NCBI GenBank assembly: GCA_963793295.1
Contig: CAWBZX010000024.1
Coordinates: 202,503 to 266,502 of the forward strand
Source: JAHDHW01 sp963793295
GTDB lineage: Bacteria > Bacteroidota > Bacteroidia > Chitinophagales > Saprospiraceae
Direction: 5' to 3'
Length of the DNA stretch: 64,000 bases
A program made the position numbers and the translations under genes. Every line of letters begins with the position of its first letter. Positions within the stretch are counted from its first letter, which is position 1. Positions 63,039-64,000 of this stretch are shown one piece after another. Under the pieces are notes generated by a model. It saw only the letters and a list, made by a program, of their open reading frames with translations, made no database searches and was not told where the DNA came from.

Positions 63039-63916
63039 GTAGCAACGATCTTAGCAATCTAGATGGATTGCAGAATCTCACTGAGATTGGTGGCAGTCTA
63101 TTTATAGGATTCAATCATAGCCTGGGCACACTTGAAGGTTTAAATAGCTTAACCAAAATTGGTTATGATTGTGAAATTAGTTACAACGGCAGCCTCAGCA
63201 ATCTAAATGGATTGCAAAACCTGGACTCCATTGGGGGGAGGCTATATATAAGTAATAACAATTTAATGACAAGTTTGTCAGGTTTGGATAGTTTAAAAGC
63301 CATCAATGGAGTATTACATCTTAGGGAGAATCCTTTGCTAACCGATTTATCAGCTCTTAACAATCTAGAACCTTCTGGAATATCTAAATTGATTATATCA
63401 GATAATAACATATTGGCAGTTTGTCATGAGCCCTTCATTTGTGAGTACCTTAATCTAGGAGGGGATACATCGATTGGGAATAATGATCCCGGTTGTAATA
63501 GTGTGGACGAAATAGCAATTCTTTGCGGTTACACTGATAATGACGGCGATGGCTTTTACAGTAACGTTGATTGTGATGATGAAAACGCAGACATCAATCC
63601 AAACGCAGAAGAAATTCCAAACAATGGAATTGATGAAGATTGCGATGGCGAAGACCTCATCGTTGGAATCGATGATCTCTTGAAATCTCAGATTCAAATT
63701 TTCCCGAACCCAACAAATGGAAAGGTTTCTATTCATCTTCCACAAAACCTCGCAAATGCTGAATTGGAAATAAAAGACTACTCCGGAAGATCGATTTTAA
63801 AGCAACAATTAGAAAATGAAACGGAACTAAACTTATCCGAATTTTCTTCAGGTATTTACTTCCTTTTGATCCAAACAGAGGAAATGGTCTGGATAGAAAA
63901 ACTGGTGAAGTTTTAA
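62999..63916 (+). CDS. Tandem paralogue 3: C-terminal fragment with MopE-like motif and T9SS tail
   Basis: The nominal TTG start lies inside a repeat unit; the ancestral frame joins from about 62972. The remaining repeats ('LDGLQNLTEIGGSLFIG') lead to a cap ('CHEPFICEYLNLGGDTSIGN', 'NDPGCNSVDEIAILCG'), one MopE-type unit ('DGFYSNVDCDDENADINPNA') and a type A T9SS tail ending 'IEKLVKF'. The end matches those of paralogues 1 and 2. Confidence 0.7.
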   Translation: MENLTQIGSSLSLGSNDLSNLDGLQNLTEIGGSLFIGFNHSLGTLEGLNSLTKIGYDCEISYNGSLSNLNGLQNLDSIGGRLYISNNNLMTSLSGLDSLKAINGVLHLRENPLLTDLSALNNLEPSGISKLIISDNNILAVCHEPFICEYLNLGGDTSIGNNDPGCNSVDEIAILCGYTDNDGDGFYSNVDCDDENADINPNAEEIPNNGIDEDCDGEDLIVGIDDLLKSQIQIFPNPTNGKVSIHLPQNLANAELEIKDYSGRSILKQQLENETELNLSEFSSGIYFLLIQTEEMVWIEKLVKF

Positions 63917-64000
63917 ATCAAAATTCCTGCAATACTTGCCGTGATCCACGAAGCGATAGCTCCGCCAACCATAGCTTTGAGCGCAATTTTCGAAATGTCC
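63913..64000 (-). CDS. C-terminal end of a membrane protein, probably a nucleoside (CNT/NupC-type) transporter, partial
   Basis: On the minus strand the frame ends with TAA at 63913-63915, overlapping the stop of paralogue 3. The 28 visible residues (DISKIALKAMVGGAIASW, then ITASIAGILI) have the form of the final helix of concentrative nucleoside transporters ('GxxALxxGxxAxxxTAxIAGxL'). The body lies off the window, so the call is tentative. Confidence 0.4.
   Translation of the reverse strand, partial: DISKIALKAMVGGAIASWITASIAGILI

Noticed and set aside
1..64000. tRNA, rRNA or prophage genes
   Set aside because: No T-loop (GGTTCRA) with matching acceptor stem, rRNA core, integrase or phage structural gene was found in the intergenic regions.

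Overview
The window looks like a chromosomal segment of an AT-rich, free-living (probably marine) member of the Bacteroidota, most likely near the Saprospiria. The clues are: six or so secreted proteins ending in type IX secretion (T9SS) sorting domains of both type A and type B; a one-piece 'two-component regulator propeller' sensor kinase of the LytS type with its LytTR regulator; lipoboxes and signal peptides of Bacteroidota style; -7 boxes matching TAnnTTTG; few Shine-Dalgarno sites and several TTG/GTG starts; and core genes with Bacteroidota-like sequence (DusB, CCA transferase, NhaD, dihydroorotase). No rRNA, tRNA, CRISPR array, phage block or complete insertion sequence was seen.

Layout. 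1-331: the N-terminus of a Tc-toxin A-subunit-like protein running off the left edge. 0.9-7.2 kb: two T9SS cargo genes, a 1591-residue PKD/SprB-type protein with a type B sorting domain and a beta-helix protein with a type A domain. 7.6-13.3 kb: a slipin, a lipoprotein pullulanase, a truncated SnoaL-like gene, small TfoX-like and SRPBCC proteins, and a radical SAM protein. 13.5-21.7 kb: sensor kinase and LytTR regulator, then an opposing pair made of an unknown 1106-residue protein with three internal repeats and a small lipoprotein. 21.9-25.1 kb: an oxidoreductase operon (GMC flavoprotein, gluconate-dehydrogenase subunit 3-like protein, cyclase-like lipoprotein). 25.2-32.2 kb: TPR protein, M36 metalloprotease with T9SS tail, BNR/sortilin-like secreted protein. 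32.2-33.1 kb: a duplicated hairpin leader in front of two tiny reading frames. 33.1-42.6 kb: DUF4403 protein, gamma-glutamyltransferase homologue, NhaD antiporter, dusB-cca pair, FKBP lipoprotein, acyltransferase. 42.7-45.2 kb: a three-gene operon with a membrane-anchored PspA/IM30-like coiled-coil protein. 45.4-50.4 kb: sbcD-sbcC. 50.5-53.8 kb: YheT-type hydrolase, GH19-type lysozyme/chitinase, dihydroorotase. 54.0-63.9 kb: three tandem paralogous T9SS genes with leucine-rich-like repeats and MopE-like metal-binding motifs, all interrupted by single-base frameshifts. Right edge: the C-terminus of a membrane protein resembling a nucleoside transporter.

The parts that deserve a second look are: the frameshifted tandem paralogue array with its 72-base repeats; the two operon spacers (kinase/regulator and sbcD/sbcC) that are both built from short 7-base and 8-base tandem repeats; the duplicated hairpin leaders with tiny hydrophobic ORFs; the PspA-like operon; the 1106-residue triple-repeat protein; and the Tc-toxin-like gene at the edge. 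All function calls here are from reading the sequence and from memory of families; no database search was run.
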